64,000 nt of DNA from Candidatus Omnitrophica bacterium UBA6210 (lineage in GTDB: Bacteria; Omnitrophota; Gorgyraeia; Velamenicoccales; Velamenicoccaceae). The stretch spans positions 347,932 through 411,931 of the forward strand of contig DISM01000001.1 in NCBI GenBank assembly GCA_002421805.1, read 5' to 3'. Below the pieces are notes generated by a model that did not search any database, was not told where the DNA came from, and was given only the letters and a program-made list of their open reading frames with translations. The position numbers and the translations under genes are program-made. Below are positions 7,821-16,301 of this stretch, one piece after another (positions within the stretch are counted from its first letter, which is position 1; every line of letters starts with the position of its first letter).

Positions 7821-8756
7821 ATGTTGAGAAAACCGGGAGTTCTTCTGCTGGTTTTGGTGATGGTCCTTGCGTTTGTCGGATGCGATCAGTTGAAGGGGGC
7901 GTTCCAGACCTCGCTTGGATCAACGAAGACGGCCGCGACCGCGGAGACAGGGCAGCAGACGGCACAGCCTGTTTACGGGACGGTGCTCGCCAAAGTGAAC
8001 GGGGACACGATCACCCTGGAGAGCTTTGACGAGAAGGTCAAAAATCTGCAGGCGCTTTCTCCCGAGATCAAGATCAACACCCCTGAGGCCAAGAAGAGCT
8101 ACCTGAACGATCTCATCACCCAAGAGTTGATTTACCAGGACGCCAAGTCGAGGGGCATTGAAAAACAAAAAGATGTTAAGGACGCCGTCGAGGAATTCAG
8201 AAAAGGCGTCATGGCCCGGCAGCTAATCATGGACGAGACGAAAGGCATCACCGTCGAGCCGTCCGAGATAGAGGCGTTTTACAACCAGTACAAGCAGGCG
8301 TTTGCTTCGGCCAGGCAGGTGCATGCCAGAGAGATCGTCGTGTCGTCGGAGCAGGCGGCCAAGGATATCCTCATCCAGCTTTTGCAGGGCGGCGACTTTG
8401 CAGCGATCGCCAAGGAGCGCTCGATCGATGCGTCCGCATCAAAAGGCGGCGACCTGGGGACCGTCAATTCCGCGGAGCAGTTCGACAAGTTCAACGAAGT
8501 GACCGCTACGCTTGATGCCGGCCAGGTGAGCCCGATCTTCAAGGGGCCGAAAGGTTATTATATCGTCAAGGTGGAAGAGGTGAAAGGCGGCCAGATCCCG
8601 CAGCTGACGGATACGCTTCCCGATTCGAACATGACGGTTTACGACCAGATCAAGAACGGCCTGTTGCAGCAAAAGCAGGCACAGCGTATTCAGGACCTGA
8701 CGGACAGGCTCAGGCGCGAAGCCAAGATCGAGATCAAAGAAGAGCTTTTGCGTTGA
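7821..8756 (+). CDS. SurA/PrsA-like peptidyl-prolyl isomerase lipoprotein
   Basis: A 311-residue secreted chaperone of the SurA_N plus parvulin type. It has a lipoprotein signal (MLRKPGVLLLVLVMVLAFVG, then Cys21). A helical SurA_N-like region (about 50-150) includes LNDLITQELIYQDAKSRGIEK. A PpiC/rotamase domain (about 155-255) shows VHAREIVVSS, GGDFAAIAKERSID, SKGGDLG and GPKGYYIVKVEEV. Such proteins fold or escort secreted and outer-membrane proteins. Being first in the Tad operon, it may assist assembly of the secretin or the pilins, which is inference. The start ATG has AAGGAG eight bases upstream. A palindromic operator candidate lies in its promoter. Confidence 0.88.
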   Translation: MLRKPGVLLLVLVMVLAFVGCDQLKGAFQTSLGSTKTAATAETGQQTAQPVYGTVLAKVNGDTITLESFDEKVKNLQALSPEIKINTPEAKKSYLNDLITQELIYQDAKSRGIEKQKDVKDAVEEFRKGVMARQLIMDETKGITVEPSEIEAFYNQYKQAFASARQVHAREIVVSSEQAAKDILIQLLQGGDFAAIAKERSIDASASKGGDLGTVNSAEQFDKFNEVTATLDAGQVSPIFKGPKGYYIVKVEEVKGGQIPQLTDTLPDSNMTVYDQIKNGLLQQKQAQRIQDLTDRLRREAKIEIKEELLR

Positions 8757-8843
8757 TCTCTCGCAGAAATCCCCGGGCCTGGAGGCGCGCACGGATAGTT
8801 TTTTGCGGTTCCGGCAACAGGGTTTCACCAGGAGATAGCCCAC

Positions 8844-9728
8844 GTGGATAAGAGAAAACTCAGCATTATTCTTGCGGTCGTTCTGGCGCTTGTCGCCGTC
8901 GTGATGGTGAGGAATTATATCTCCCAGACGGAAAAGAAATATATCAAAGAGGAAAAGAAGGCCTACGTGCTGGTTGCCACGCAACCTATCGCCGCGGGCG
9001 CGACGATTGACGAGTCCATGATGAAGATGGAGGCGATCCCCGAGAAATACGTCCAGCCCAACGCGATCAATTCGCCCAGCCTCGCCGCCGGACGGCGCGC
9101 GGCCGCAGCCATCGCGCCCGGCGAGCAGGTCATGACGACCAAGCTGACCCTGGCTGTGAAAGATACGAGTCTGGCCATGCGCACGCCTCAAGGCAAGCGC
9201 GCCATCACGATCACGGTGCCGTTTTTGGCGGCCGTCGGCGGAAAGATCCGCCCGGGAGATTACGTGGACGTGATCGGAACATTTCCGTATAACGCACAGG
9301 TGGACGGCCGGACAGTCACCGAGATGGTGAGCGTCACCTTGTTTCAGAACGTGCTTGTGTTGGGCGTGGAGGGAGGCATGAATATCCCGGCGCAAAGAGG
9401 GCAGGCCGCCACCGCCCCCACCGACCTGATCATTATGCTGGCGTTGACGCCGAGGGAAGCGGCGCTTTTGTCGTTTGCGCTGGAACAGAAGGCGTCTTTG
9501 AGGATGATCTTGAGGCCGCCTTTGGAAACGGCGATCGAGCCCGTTCCTCCCGTCGAGGTTAATGCCCTCTGGCAATATGTTTTCAGCAACTTGGGCCAGG
9601 AGTTCATGGCGACCAAGGAAGAGCCTGCGGCCATGAAACCCCAGGAGAAAAAACAGGAAGCGCCGGCGCCTCCGACCGTCGAGATCTACAGGGGCACGGA
9701 AAAGTCCAACATGATCATGAACAAGTAG
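8844..9728 (+). CDS. cpaB: Flp pilus assembly protein CpaB/RcpC
   Basis: 294 residues with GTG start 8844 and AGGAG nine bases upstream. An N-terminal membrane anchor (LSIILAVVLALVAVVMVRNY) is followed by a SAF domain (about 35-100: VLVATQPIAAGATIDESMM, GRRAAAAIAPGEQVM). The RcpC/CpaB domain has KRAITITVPFLAAVGGKIRPGDYVDVIG. The C-terminal tail is rich in Pro, Ala and Lys. CpaB is a periplasmic partner of the Tad secretin and is thought to bind peptidoglycan through the SAF fold. Six bases separate its stop from the cpaC start, indicating coupling. Confidence 0.92.
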   Translation: MDKRKLSIILAVVLALVAVVMVRNYISQTEKKYIKEEKKAYVLVATQPIAAGATIDESMMKMEAIPEKYVQPNAINSPSLAAGRRAAAAIAPGEQVMTTKLTLAVKDTSLAMRTPQGKRAITITVPFLAAVGGKIRPGDYVDVIGTFPYNAQVDGRTVTEMVSVTLFQNVLVLGVEGGMNIPAQRGQAATAPTDLIIMLALTPREAALLSFALEQKASLRMILRPPLETAIEPVPPVEVNALWQYVFSNLGQEFMATKEEPAAMKPQEKKQEAPAPPTVEIYRGTEKSNMIMNK

Positions 9729-9734
9729 CCTTTG

Positions 9735-11324
9735 ATGAAAAGAATCAAAAACGTCGCACTTCTTTTATCGGCAGTCGTTGCGTTTCTGGCCGGGGCCTTG
9801 TGCGTCCCGGAGCAGGTGCGCAGCGAATTTTTATTCAACGATTATGATACGGCCAGGCAGCTGGATATCGTGATCGGCGAATCCAAGGTTGTTGAGGTCG
9901 CCAACCCCAAAAGGATCGCGATCGGCGACCCGAAGATCGCCGATGTCGTCGGCGCCAGCCGGACGGAGATCCTTGTTTCCGCCAAGGCGGCGGGGGAGAC
10001 GAACCTTCAGATATGGGACGATTACGGCCAGCGCGAAGTGTTCGTGCGGGTTTTTGAAGAAGACCTGGGCAAGCTCAAGAAACGCCTCGAAGACCTCTTC
10101 GCTACGGCGGGCCTGCGCGGCGTCTATTTTCAGGTGGGCGAACAGGAGAGAAAGGTCTTTGTCCTGGGTGAGGTGCCCCTGCGCAAAAAGGATGTCGTGA
10201 CCCAGCTTCTCGAGAACTTTCGCAACCGCATCATCGACCTCGTGACATTTAAAGAGGACAATCCTTTGGTCGAGATCGACGTCCAGGTCATGGAGATCGC
10301 CAAGACCGTCATTGACAAGCTTGGCATCAGCTGGTCGCAGTCCTTGACGTTTAACGAAGCGACGCCGGGGAGTCACACGTTGATCCGTCAGGCCGCCGAC
10401 CTCATGAAGGCGGTCGGGCAGTCGCATTTCGACCGGACCGCCCTGACGGCGACGCTCAATATCCTCGAGCAGGACAACCTGGCGCGGACCCTGGCGCGCC
10501 CCAAGCTTGTCGCCTTGAGCGGCAAAGAGGCCAAGATCCTCGTCGGAGGAGAAGTCCCCATCCTGTCGAGCGTCAGCGTTTCCAGCGGCACGACCACCAC
10601 CGCCGTCGATTACGTCGAATACGGCATCAAGCTCAATATCAAGCCCGAGGTCAAAGAGACCGGGGACATTCAGTGCGGATTGGAGATCGAGATCAAGACG
10701 ATCGACTCCTCGACAGCGCTTACTGTGCAGACCGGCGAGAGCATTTCAACGACCACCCCGGGGTTTAAGACGCGCACCGTGTCCTCGGAACTCTACCTGA
10801 AGAACAATGAGACGGTTTTCTTGGCCGGCCTCATCGACAACGAGCAGAGCAACAATCTCCAGCAGGTCCCCGGGCTGGGCAACATACCGATCTTCGGGGC
10901 GCTCTTCCGGTCCAAGAATTTCCAGATCGGTGATACCGAGCTTGTGGTCTCCCTGACGCCCAAGGTCGTCCGCTACGGAGATATGCTGCAGGACGTCGAG
11001 TCGGCCAATAGAGGCCAGGCGGCCCCGGACGAAGAACCCGCCGATACCTATATGCGCACCGTCCAGGAGACGATCATCAAGAACGTCTCCTATCCCGTCG
11101 AGGCGCAGCGCGCGAACCTTTCAGGCGAAGTGGTGTTGAGCCTTCACTTGCTTTCCAACGGCCAGCTGATCGGCGTCATGGTGAGCGAGTCATCGGGCCA
11201 TAAACTTCTGGACAAGGCCGCTGTTTATACGGTCAAGAGACTGGCGCCCTACCCGGCGTTTCCCAAGGGGCTTCTGCTCAAAGAGATATGGGTTGAAGTG
11301 CCTATCACGTATCAAATGAACTAA
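9735..11324 (+). CDS. cpaC: Tad secretin CpaC/RcpA with C-terminal TonB-like domain
   Basis: 529 residues from ATG 9735; a TTG directly before it is less likely. A signal peptide (KNVALLLSAVVAFLAGALC) precedes the pilus-secretin N-terminal domain (VVEVANPKRIAIGDPKIADV). A BON-like region follows, then the secretin beta-barrel core (ARPKLVALSGKEAKILVGGE, VPGLGNIPIFGALFRS, TELVVSLTPKVV). After residue about 435 comes a stretch absent from ordinary CpaC. Its features (SYPVEAQRANLSGEVVLSLH, GQLIGVMVSESSGHKLLDKA, APYPAFP) are those of a TonB C-terminal domain. The secretin forms the outer-membrane pore of the pilus. The fusion suggests contact with an outer-membrane partner or the wall; that role is inference. 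Confidence 0.92.
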   Translation: MKRIKNVALLLSAVVAFLAGALCVPEQVRSEFLFNDYDTARQLDIVIGESKVVEVANPKRIAIGDPKIADVVGASRTEILVSAKAAGETNLQIWDDYGQREVFVRVFEEDLGKLKKRLEDLFATAGLRGVYFQVGEQERKVFVLGEVPLRKKDVVTQLLENFRNRIIDLVTFKEDNPLVEIDVQVMEIAKTVIDKLGISWSQSLTFNEATPGSHTLIRQAADLMKAVGQSHFDRTALTATLNILEQDNLARTLARPKLVALSGKEAKILVGGEVPILSSVSVSSGTTTTAVDYVEYGIKLNIKPEVKETGDIQCGLEIEIKTIDSSTALTVQTGESISTTTPGFKTRTVSSELYLKNNETVFLAGLIDNEQSNNLQQVPGLGNIPIFGALFRSKNFQIGDTELVVSLTPKVVRYGDMLQDVESANRGQAAPDEEPADTYMRTVQETIIKNVSYPVEAQRANLSGEVVLSLHLLSNGQLIGVMVSESSGHKLLDKAAVYTVKRLAPYPAFPKGLLLKEIWVEVPITYQMN

Positions 11325-11340
11325 AGACCTGGGTTGAACC

Positions 11341-13572
11341 ATGGCAGATAATACTCCTACACCTGCTCCTGCTGTTCCTGCTGCTCCTGCGCCCGCATTG
11401 GGCAACATCATTACGATTTTCAGCACCAAAGGAGGCGTCGGCAAGACGCTTTTGGCGGTCAACCTCGCGATCGCCCTCGCGCAGGAGGGCAAGCGCGTGG
11501 CGCTCCTGGACATGGACCTTCAGGCGATCCAGGACATGGCGCGCATGATCGACGCAACTCCCCAGTATTCCATCTTCGACATCATCTCCATCCTCGAAAA
11601 GATCGAACAGGCGGGCAACATCAAGAATTACATGACGCTGGTCAGCACCGCCGGCATTGATTTCCTTCCGGCGATCACGCGGCCCAAGCAGTCGCCCCAC
11701 ATCACCGGCGACCGCATCGGCAAGATCGCGGCGATGTTGGCGCCGTACTATGACTTTATCATTGTCGACGGGGGAAGGGCCTTCACCGACAGCCTGATCA
11801 GTATTTTTAACCGCTCCAACCTTATCCTTTTCATCGTGACCCCGGACATCCTTTCGGTCTACGAGACGCGCTGGGGCCTGGACGTGCTGCAGTCGTTGCA
11901 CTTCCCGCTCAAGATGATCAAGCTTCTTTTGAACCGCGCAGAGAGCAAGTCGGGCCTGTCGTGGCAGGAAGTCAAGCTCGCGCTTCCCTGTGAGATCATC
12001 TCCAGCATCCCTTCGGACGGGCGCGTCGTCGGGCTGGCCCTGAACCGCGGCGTCCCTGTCGTGATCGACAGCCCGTCCAGCCGCGTCAGCGCCGGGATCA
12101 AAAAATTCGCACAGGAGCTGATCACCAACCAATCGCTTTATATCGCCCACAAGGAAGTAGCGGACCTGCGCTCCATCAAAAAGGAAGACGTGCCGGCGGC
12201 CGGCACCTTCTGGGACATGATGGGTTTGTCGGACAAGGTCAAGTGGATCAAGCCCATTGAGCAGGAAGACGAGATCCTGCGCCTCAAAAGACGCATTCAC
12301 GCGCGCCTGATCGAAGAGCTCGATTTGAAGCGCCTGGATATGGAATTGATCAATAATCCCAAGAAAGCCAAGGAGCTCAGGGAGAAGGCGGAGAAGATCA
12401 TCACCAATCTCCTCGCGGACGAGACGGGCGCATTCCTTTCGAGCCTTGAGGTCAGGGAAAAACTCGTCAAAGAGATCGCCGACGAAGCCCTCGGCCTGGG
12501 TCCCTTAGAAGAGCTCCTGCGGGACCCGGACATCTCCGATATCATGGTAAACAATAAAGACCAGGTCTATATTGAAAAACACGGGCGCGTCGAGCTAACG
12601 AGCAAAAAGTTCATTTCCGACGACCAGGTGAAGGTCGTCATCGAGCGCATCATTGCGCCCCTGGGCCGGCGCATCGACGAATCCGTGCCGATGGTGGATG
12701 CGCGCCTTCCCGACGGTTCGCGTGTCAACGCGATCATCCCGCCCCTGTCTTTGACGGGCCCGACCCTGACGATCAGAAAGTTTGCGCGCGAACACTTCAC
12801 GATCGAAGACCTCATCGCGCGTTTCGGGAGCCTGGACCGCGACGTCGCGGATTTCCTGGCCGCCTGCGTTCTCTCCAGGAAGAACATCATTGTTTCGGGC
12901 GGAACAGGTTCCGGTAAAACGACATTTCTGAACATCCTCTCGGATTTTATTCCCTCGACCGAGCGCATCGTCACCATCGAGGACGCGGCGGAATTGAAAC
13001 TGAACCAGGAACATTGGGTGCGCCTGGAATCCAGGCCTCCCAATATTGAAGGCAAGGGCGCTATCTCGATCCGCGACCTTTTCCGTAACTGCCTGCGTAT
13101 GCGGCCCGACCGTATCGTCATCGGCGAGTGCCGCGGCGGCGAGGCGCTGGACATGCTCCAGGCCATGAACACGGGCCACGACGGCTCCCTGACGACCATC
13201 CACGCCAATTCTACCCGCGACGTGTTGACCCGCCTGGATTCCATGATCCTGATGAGCGGCGTCGAGCTCCCCATCCGCGCCATCCGCGAGATGACAGCAT
13301 CCGCCATTGACATCGTCATCCAGACAGCCAGGCTGTCCGACGGAACGAGAAAGATCACCCAGGTGACGGAGGTCGCCGGGATGGACGACGAACTCCATAT
13401 CAAGTTCGCCGACATCTTCCAGTTCAAGCAGATGGCGATCGACCGTGATACGGGAAAGGTCATCGGCGAATTTACGGCCACCGGGCACGTCCCCAGTTTT
13501 TACGAAGAGCTTATTACCCGCGGCATCCACCTCTCTTCAGATATCTTCAAGGTGAAACAGCTTCCAAAATAA
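11341..13572 (+). CDS. Fused TadZ/CpaE-like and TadA/CpaF ATPase
   Basis: 743 residues combining two Tad proteins normally made by separate genes. After a Pro/Ala-rich leader (about 1-20) comes a MinD/ParA-like domain (about 20-270). It has a deviant Walker A (STKGGVGKTLLAVNLAIAL), LLDMDLQ and FIIVDGG, as in CpaE/TadZ, the polar localisation factor. From about 310 on is a CpaF/TadA secretion ATPase. Its motifs are DISDIMVNNKDQVYIEKHG, the Walker A SGGTGSGKTTFLN, an Asp-box region TIEDAAELKL, the Walker B RIVIGECRGGEALDMLQAM and the His-box TIHANSTRDVLTRL. The ATPase should power both pilus extension and retraction, as in Caulobacter. No frameshift or internal stop is seen, so the fusion is real in this assembly. 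Confidence 0.93.
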   Translation: MADNTPTPAPAVPAAPAPALGNIITIFSTKGGVGKTLLAVNLAIALAQEGKRVALLDMDLQAIQDMARMIDATPQYSIFDIISILEKIEQAGNIKNYMTLVSTAGIDFLPAITRPKQSPHITGDRIGKIAAMLAPYYDFIIVDGGRAFTDSLISIFNRSNLILFIVTPDILSVYETRWGLDVLQSLHFPLKMIKLLLNRAESKSGLSWQEVKLALPCEIISSIPSDGRVVGLALNRGVPVVIDSPSSRVSAGIKKFAQELITNQSLYIAHKEVADLRSIKKEDVPAAGTFWDMMGLSDKVKWIKPIEQEDEILRLKRRIHARLIEELDLKRLDMELINNPKKAKELREKAEKIITNLLADETGAFLSSLEVREKLVKEIADEALGLGPLEELLRDPDISDIMVNNKDQVYIEKHGRVELTSKKFISDDQVKVVIERIIAPLGRRIDESVPMVDARLPDGSRVNAIIPPLSLTGPTLTIRKFAREHFTIEDLIARFGSLDRDVADFLAACVLSRKNIIVSGGTGSGKTTFLNILSDFIPSTERIVTIEDAAELKLNQEHWVRLESRPPNIEGKGAISIRDLFRNCLRMRPDRIVIGECRGGEALDMLQAMNTGHDGSLTTIHANSTRDVLTRLDSMILMSGVELPIRAIREMTASAIDIVIQTARLSDGTRKITQVTEVAGMDDELHIKFADIFQFKQMAIDRDTGKVIGEFTATGHVPSFYEELITRGIHLSSDIFKVKQLPK

Positions 13573-13778
13573 CCCCCTTTTTCTCCGGCACACCATTTGC
13601 TTTTTGCCTTGTATCAGAAATGGATCCTTGATTGGCATGTCCTGTTCTCGGTGCGGCCTGGCTGCAAAGACGGCTTATTCCAGGACGTCAGGAAACCCAA
13701 GGCTCACCCTCTGCCGGTTTTTAGCTCTTGCCCGCGATCACATTAGCAGCTGACAGTCTGCAAACGTTAACATACGCC

Positions 13779-13808
13779 TTGCGTCCTCAAGCCGGTGTTT
13801 GATATAAT
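13779..13808 (+). promoter_or_regulatory. Possible promoter before DUF192 gene
   Basis: TTGCGT (13779-13784) and a perfect TATAAT (13803-13808) with an 18-base spacer. A start near 13815 would give a leader of almost 500 bases containing all the hairpin repeats before ATG 14309. Confidence 0.45.
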
Positions 13809-14072
13809 GCTCCGAGATTTCAATTCAGGCACTATTTCGGGCCCCCTGCTTGCGATTTCAATCATTTCAGGTCGCGGTTTTAATCCTGGAACATTGTGCT
13901 ATGCCTGTCAAAAGATGCCATGGCCCGACATGTATCCTTTGAAGCCCCGATGAGCGGGCCCGGCAGGCAGGAAACAAGGAAATAAACATTACTCCTCGTG
14001 CAAGTAGCTGAAAATATCTGTCTGCACCCAGCCCTCGCTCGGCCCGGAGACCGGGCCAAGCTCGGACGGGTG

Positions 14073-14114
14073 GCCGCAGAAAACGGCACGCCGGCCCATC
14101 CGATGGGACCGGGT
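14073..14114 (+). repeat. Two-hairpin structured repeat, copy 2
   Basis: Hairpin 1 is GCCG/CGGC with loop CAGAAAA (14073-14087). Hairpin 2 is CCGG-CCCAT/ATGGG-CCGG around loop CCG with one bulged A (14091-14112), ending GGGT. The loop-proximal CATCCGATGG is shared with the copy at 24821. Confidence 0.6.
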
Positions 14115-14136
14115 GGAGGAGTTAACCCAGAAAGGG

Positions 14137-14229
14137 TAGGCCTCCGCATGCCGCAGGAAGCGGCACCTCGCTTTAATAGGACAAGCGGGTGCGTCCCGCT
14201 GGTCGGGTAACCACATAGCGGAGGGTCTA
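14137..14229 (+). repeat. Long inverted-repeat unit enclosing two-hairpin repeat, copy 3
   Basis: The outer arms are TAGGCCTCCGC (14137-14147) and GCGGAGGGTCTA (14218-14229). Inside lie hairpin 1, TGCCGC/GCGGCA with loop AGGAA (14149-14165), and hairpin 2, ACCTCGCTT/AAGCGGGT with a bulged T (14165-14190). The same design occurs at 24809-24887. Confidence 0.6.
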
Positions 14230-14275
14230 ACCCAGAAAGGGTAGACCTCCGCAATACCGAATAAGCGGAGGGTCT
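14218..14275 (+). promoter_or_regulatory. Alternating hairpins ahead of DUF192 gene
   Basis: Three strands alternate: GCGGAGGGTCTA (14218-14229), TAGACCTCCGC (14242-14252) and GCGGAGGGTCTA (14264-14275). The middle strand can pair with either neighbour, giving two exclusive hairpins. The second ends 21 bases before the AAGGAGGG site of the DUF192 gene. This could be a leader switch, or simply a shortened copy of the repeat unit. Confidence 0.45.
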
Positions 14276-14308
14276 AATTCTGCCAGAGGCAGGATTAAGG
14301 AGGGTTTG

Positions 14309-14674
14309 ATGGTCCAGGAGGCCTTGTTTAGGGCTATAGTCCAAGAAACCGGGATGGTGCTTGCAGACAGGATATCCATTGCTGACTCACCAGCCGCCCG
14401 GGCCAGGGGGTTATTGGGCAGAATGGGGCTGGAAGATGGCCAAGGCCTTCTGATCAAGCCATGCAGCTCTATACACATGTTTTTCATGAAATTCCCCATA
14501 GATGTTCTATTCTTGGCCAGGGATGGCAGGGTCATTAAGATGATCAGAGGGCTGAAGCCATGGCGATTATGTGGGTGTTGGTTTGGGTGTTATATGGTTC
14601 TAGAGCTTAAGGAAGGAGTCTTGACTAGTTCAGGTTTGCTGACTAAAAAGCACATAAATCTGATTGAAAAATAA
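14309..14674 (+). CDS. DUF192 family protein
   Basis: 121 residues from ATG 14309, preceded by AAGGAGGG at 14297-14304. The sequence follows the DUF192 pattern: ADSPAARARGLLGRMGLEDGQGLLIKP, then IHMFFMKFPIDVLFLARDGRVIKM, then a late MVLELKEG element. DUF192 proteins are small beta-barrels of unknown function, often secreted and often found near pilus or secretion genes. No clear signal peptide is seen here. The C-terminus (about the last 20 residues) does not resemble the family and is AT-rich. The gene lies between the secretin/ATPase genes and the pilin row. Confidence 0.8.
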   Translation: MVQEALFRAIVQETGMVLADRISIADSPAARARGLLGRMGLEDGQGLLIKPCSSIHMFFMKFPIDVLFLARDGRVIKMIRGLKPWRLCGCWFGCYMVLELKEGVLTSSGLLTKKHINLIEK

Positions 14675-14735
14675 TGTCCAGCATGTAAATCTGTTTTACA
14701 TAACTTATTTTAATATAAAAGCTAATAGAAAATAA

Positions 14736-16301
14736 ATGTCCAAATCTATTAAGTTCAACCAGAACGTTAGGCGCTTTATACTTGAAACACGCAAACGCAA
14801 TTCAGACTATGGCGTAAGAAAGCTTGCTGATCTTGCTTTTAGCAAGTTTGGTGTAAAAATAAGCAAATCTACTGTTAGTAATATTATCAAGTCCGCAAAG
14901 CTAAATAAACCGGTGGGGCGAAGCGTATTAAAGGCCTACAGGTTCTCTGGGGAATTGTATGGCGCCGGCTATGCCTTTTTTGTAGGCGCCATGCGGCTTT
15001 TGGGTATAGGCGAAAAAGTGGCGGCCATATCGTCGGAGATGGGCTTGTGCAAGGGGATCAAACCAGAGACGATTCCGTCTCTTGTCGAAGGGTGGCTTCT
15101 GGCCAGGGCGATCTATAACGTCCCCCTGGAGAAAATTGCCGGCTATTCGAAAAATGAACTATGGGATATTATCGGCTACAAGTTCTCCAGGGCAAATTTC
15201 GAAGCCTTCCTTAGCAGGTTTGAATTTTCACAAGATATTGGTAATAAATTAGTTACATATTTTATGAACGCCATAAAAGACGTGAATTCTATCAAGTTCA
15301 GCCTTTCGGATGGGAGTGCTTTCCATGTCGATGCACGGAACTGCTACGTATGGCCAGCCAAGAAAATCCCTCAAAATTTTTCTTTAAATCTTTTATTTCT
15401 TGATAGTTATGTAAATTCATTCATGGAGGCAAAAGAGCCGTTTTTTGTTCTAAGCGCTAATCCTGAGGGCAGCGCACAGGCTAAAGAGCTCCTGGATTTC
15501 ATCCTGGCCATGGAAGGTTCTGTTGCGCAAAAGAGGATCCGCAGGGTTGATCTTTTTGGCCCTGACGGAAGGCCATGTCGCGAGATATCGTTTGTCCTGC
15601 CCCTCAGAAGGCGATTTGTGATCGGCTCGGCTCCAGAGATCGGAAAGGCCGCGGGCCCGTTGCAAAAATTGGGCGGCGCCAATTTTATTTTCGAGCCGTT
15701 CGGGAAACTGTTTTTTGTTACAGAAGAAAGCTATAAATTACCACAAACTATTGTAAATAAAGAGGTTATGATAAGAAGAATCGACGTTAAATCTTCGGAT
15801 CCGTCCTTGAGGGTATCGCTTTTGTCCAATCTTGACCCAAAAGATTGGACCGCCAGCGAGATAGCAGAAAGCTATTTACGGAGATTCGGCAATTTCCAGG
15901 AGTATCTCATGCAGGCCTCCGAATGGGCCAAGAATCCCGGATACGCGGATGAGTTTGTGTCTTCCGGCCGGTTTCTGGCACACTCCCTGAGGCTCAAAGA
16001 AACCAAAGACCTCGAGCATTTATTCGCCTGCCTCGTCGAGATTTGCGATCTTTTTGCGAAGATGAGTTTCTTGCCGCCGTCGTGCAGGCAATGGAGCCTT
16101 TTGAAGACCAGGGAGCTGATTTATAAGCAGCCCGGCACGGTTAAGAGGGAAACTGCTTATGACGTTTTATTTAATATATTGAAAACAAAGGAGTTAGAAC
16201 AAATACGTGTTTTAGAATATGCCTCACTTCTGTTTAATGGCCTCCCTGCCAGCGAGAAGTCAGGACGCAAGCTCTGGATCTTCCTGACGCCCACAGTTTA
16301 G
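14736..16301 (+). CDS. HTH protein, probably transposase-derived
   Basis: 521 residues from ATG 14736, with no clear ribosome-binding site in an AT-rich leader. The N-terminus (about 1-65) is helix-turn-helix-like (NSDYGVRKLADLAFSKFG, ISKSTVSNIIKSAKL). The middle and C-terminal parts resemble the RNase H fold of DDE transposases in layout. An early Asp strand (IKFSLSDGSAFHVD), a second Asp region (RIRRVDLFGPDG) and a late SEIAESYLRRFGNFQEYL helix correspond to the Y..R..IE signature. The late glutamate position is uncertain. No terminal inverted repeats, target duplication or partner gene are visible. A domesticated transposase or a DNA-binding regulator inside the pilus locus is a fair guess; function is unassigned. 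Confidence 0.55.
   Translation: MSKSIKFNQNVRRFILETRKRNSDYGVRKLADLAFSKFGVKISKSTVSNIIKSAKLNKPVGRSVLKAYRFSGELYGAGYAFFVGAMRLLGIGEKVAAISSEMGLCKGIKPETIPSLVEGWLLARAIYNVPLEKIAGYSKNELWDIIGYKFSRANFEAFLSRFEFSQDIGNKLVTYFMNAIKDVNSIKFSLSDGSAFHVDARNCYVWPAKKIPQNFSLNLLFLDSYVNSFMEAKEPFFVLSANPEGSAQAKELLDFILAMEGSVAQKRIRRVDLFGPDGRPCREISFVLPLRRRFVIGSAPEIGKAAGPLQKLGGANFIFEPFGKLFFVTEESYKLPQTIVNKEVMIRRIDVKSSDPSLRVSLLSNLDPKDWTASEIAESYLRRFGNFQEYLMQASEWAKNPGYADEFVSSGRFLAHSLRLKETKDLEHLFACLVEICDLFAKMSFLPPSCRQWSLLKTRELIYKQPGTVKRETAYDVLFNILKTKELEQIRVLEYASLLFNGLPASEKSGRKLWIFLTPTV

Larger units (their letters stand above)
13573..14308 (+). other. 736-base non-coding region with promoter and hairpin repeats
   Basis: No credible gene. 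The first 200 bases are plain. A promoter-like pair lies at 13779-13808. From about 13980 to 14280 the sequence is almost continuous hairpin. GGCCCGG/CCGGGCC is at 14041-14057, followed by two copies of the two-hairpin repeat. A tandem of inverted repeats built on TAGRCCTCCGC and GCGGAGGGTCTA completes the region just before the next gene's ribosome-binding site. Confidence 0.7.

Noticed and set aside
13880..14344. - strand open frame of about 150 codons in the hairpin region
   Set aside because: It consists of translated inverted repeats (repeated TLSGL..PP pieces), has no family features and no ribosome-binding site.
14736..16301. Ordinary insertion sequence
   Set aside because: No inverted ends, no direct target repeat and no second copy in the window.
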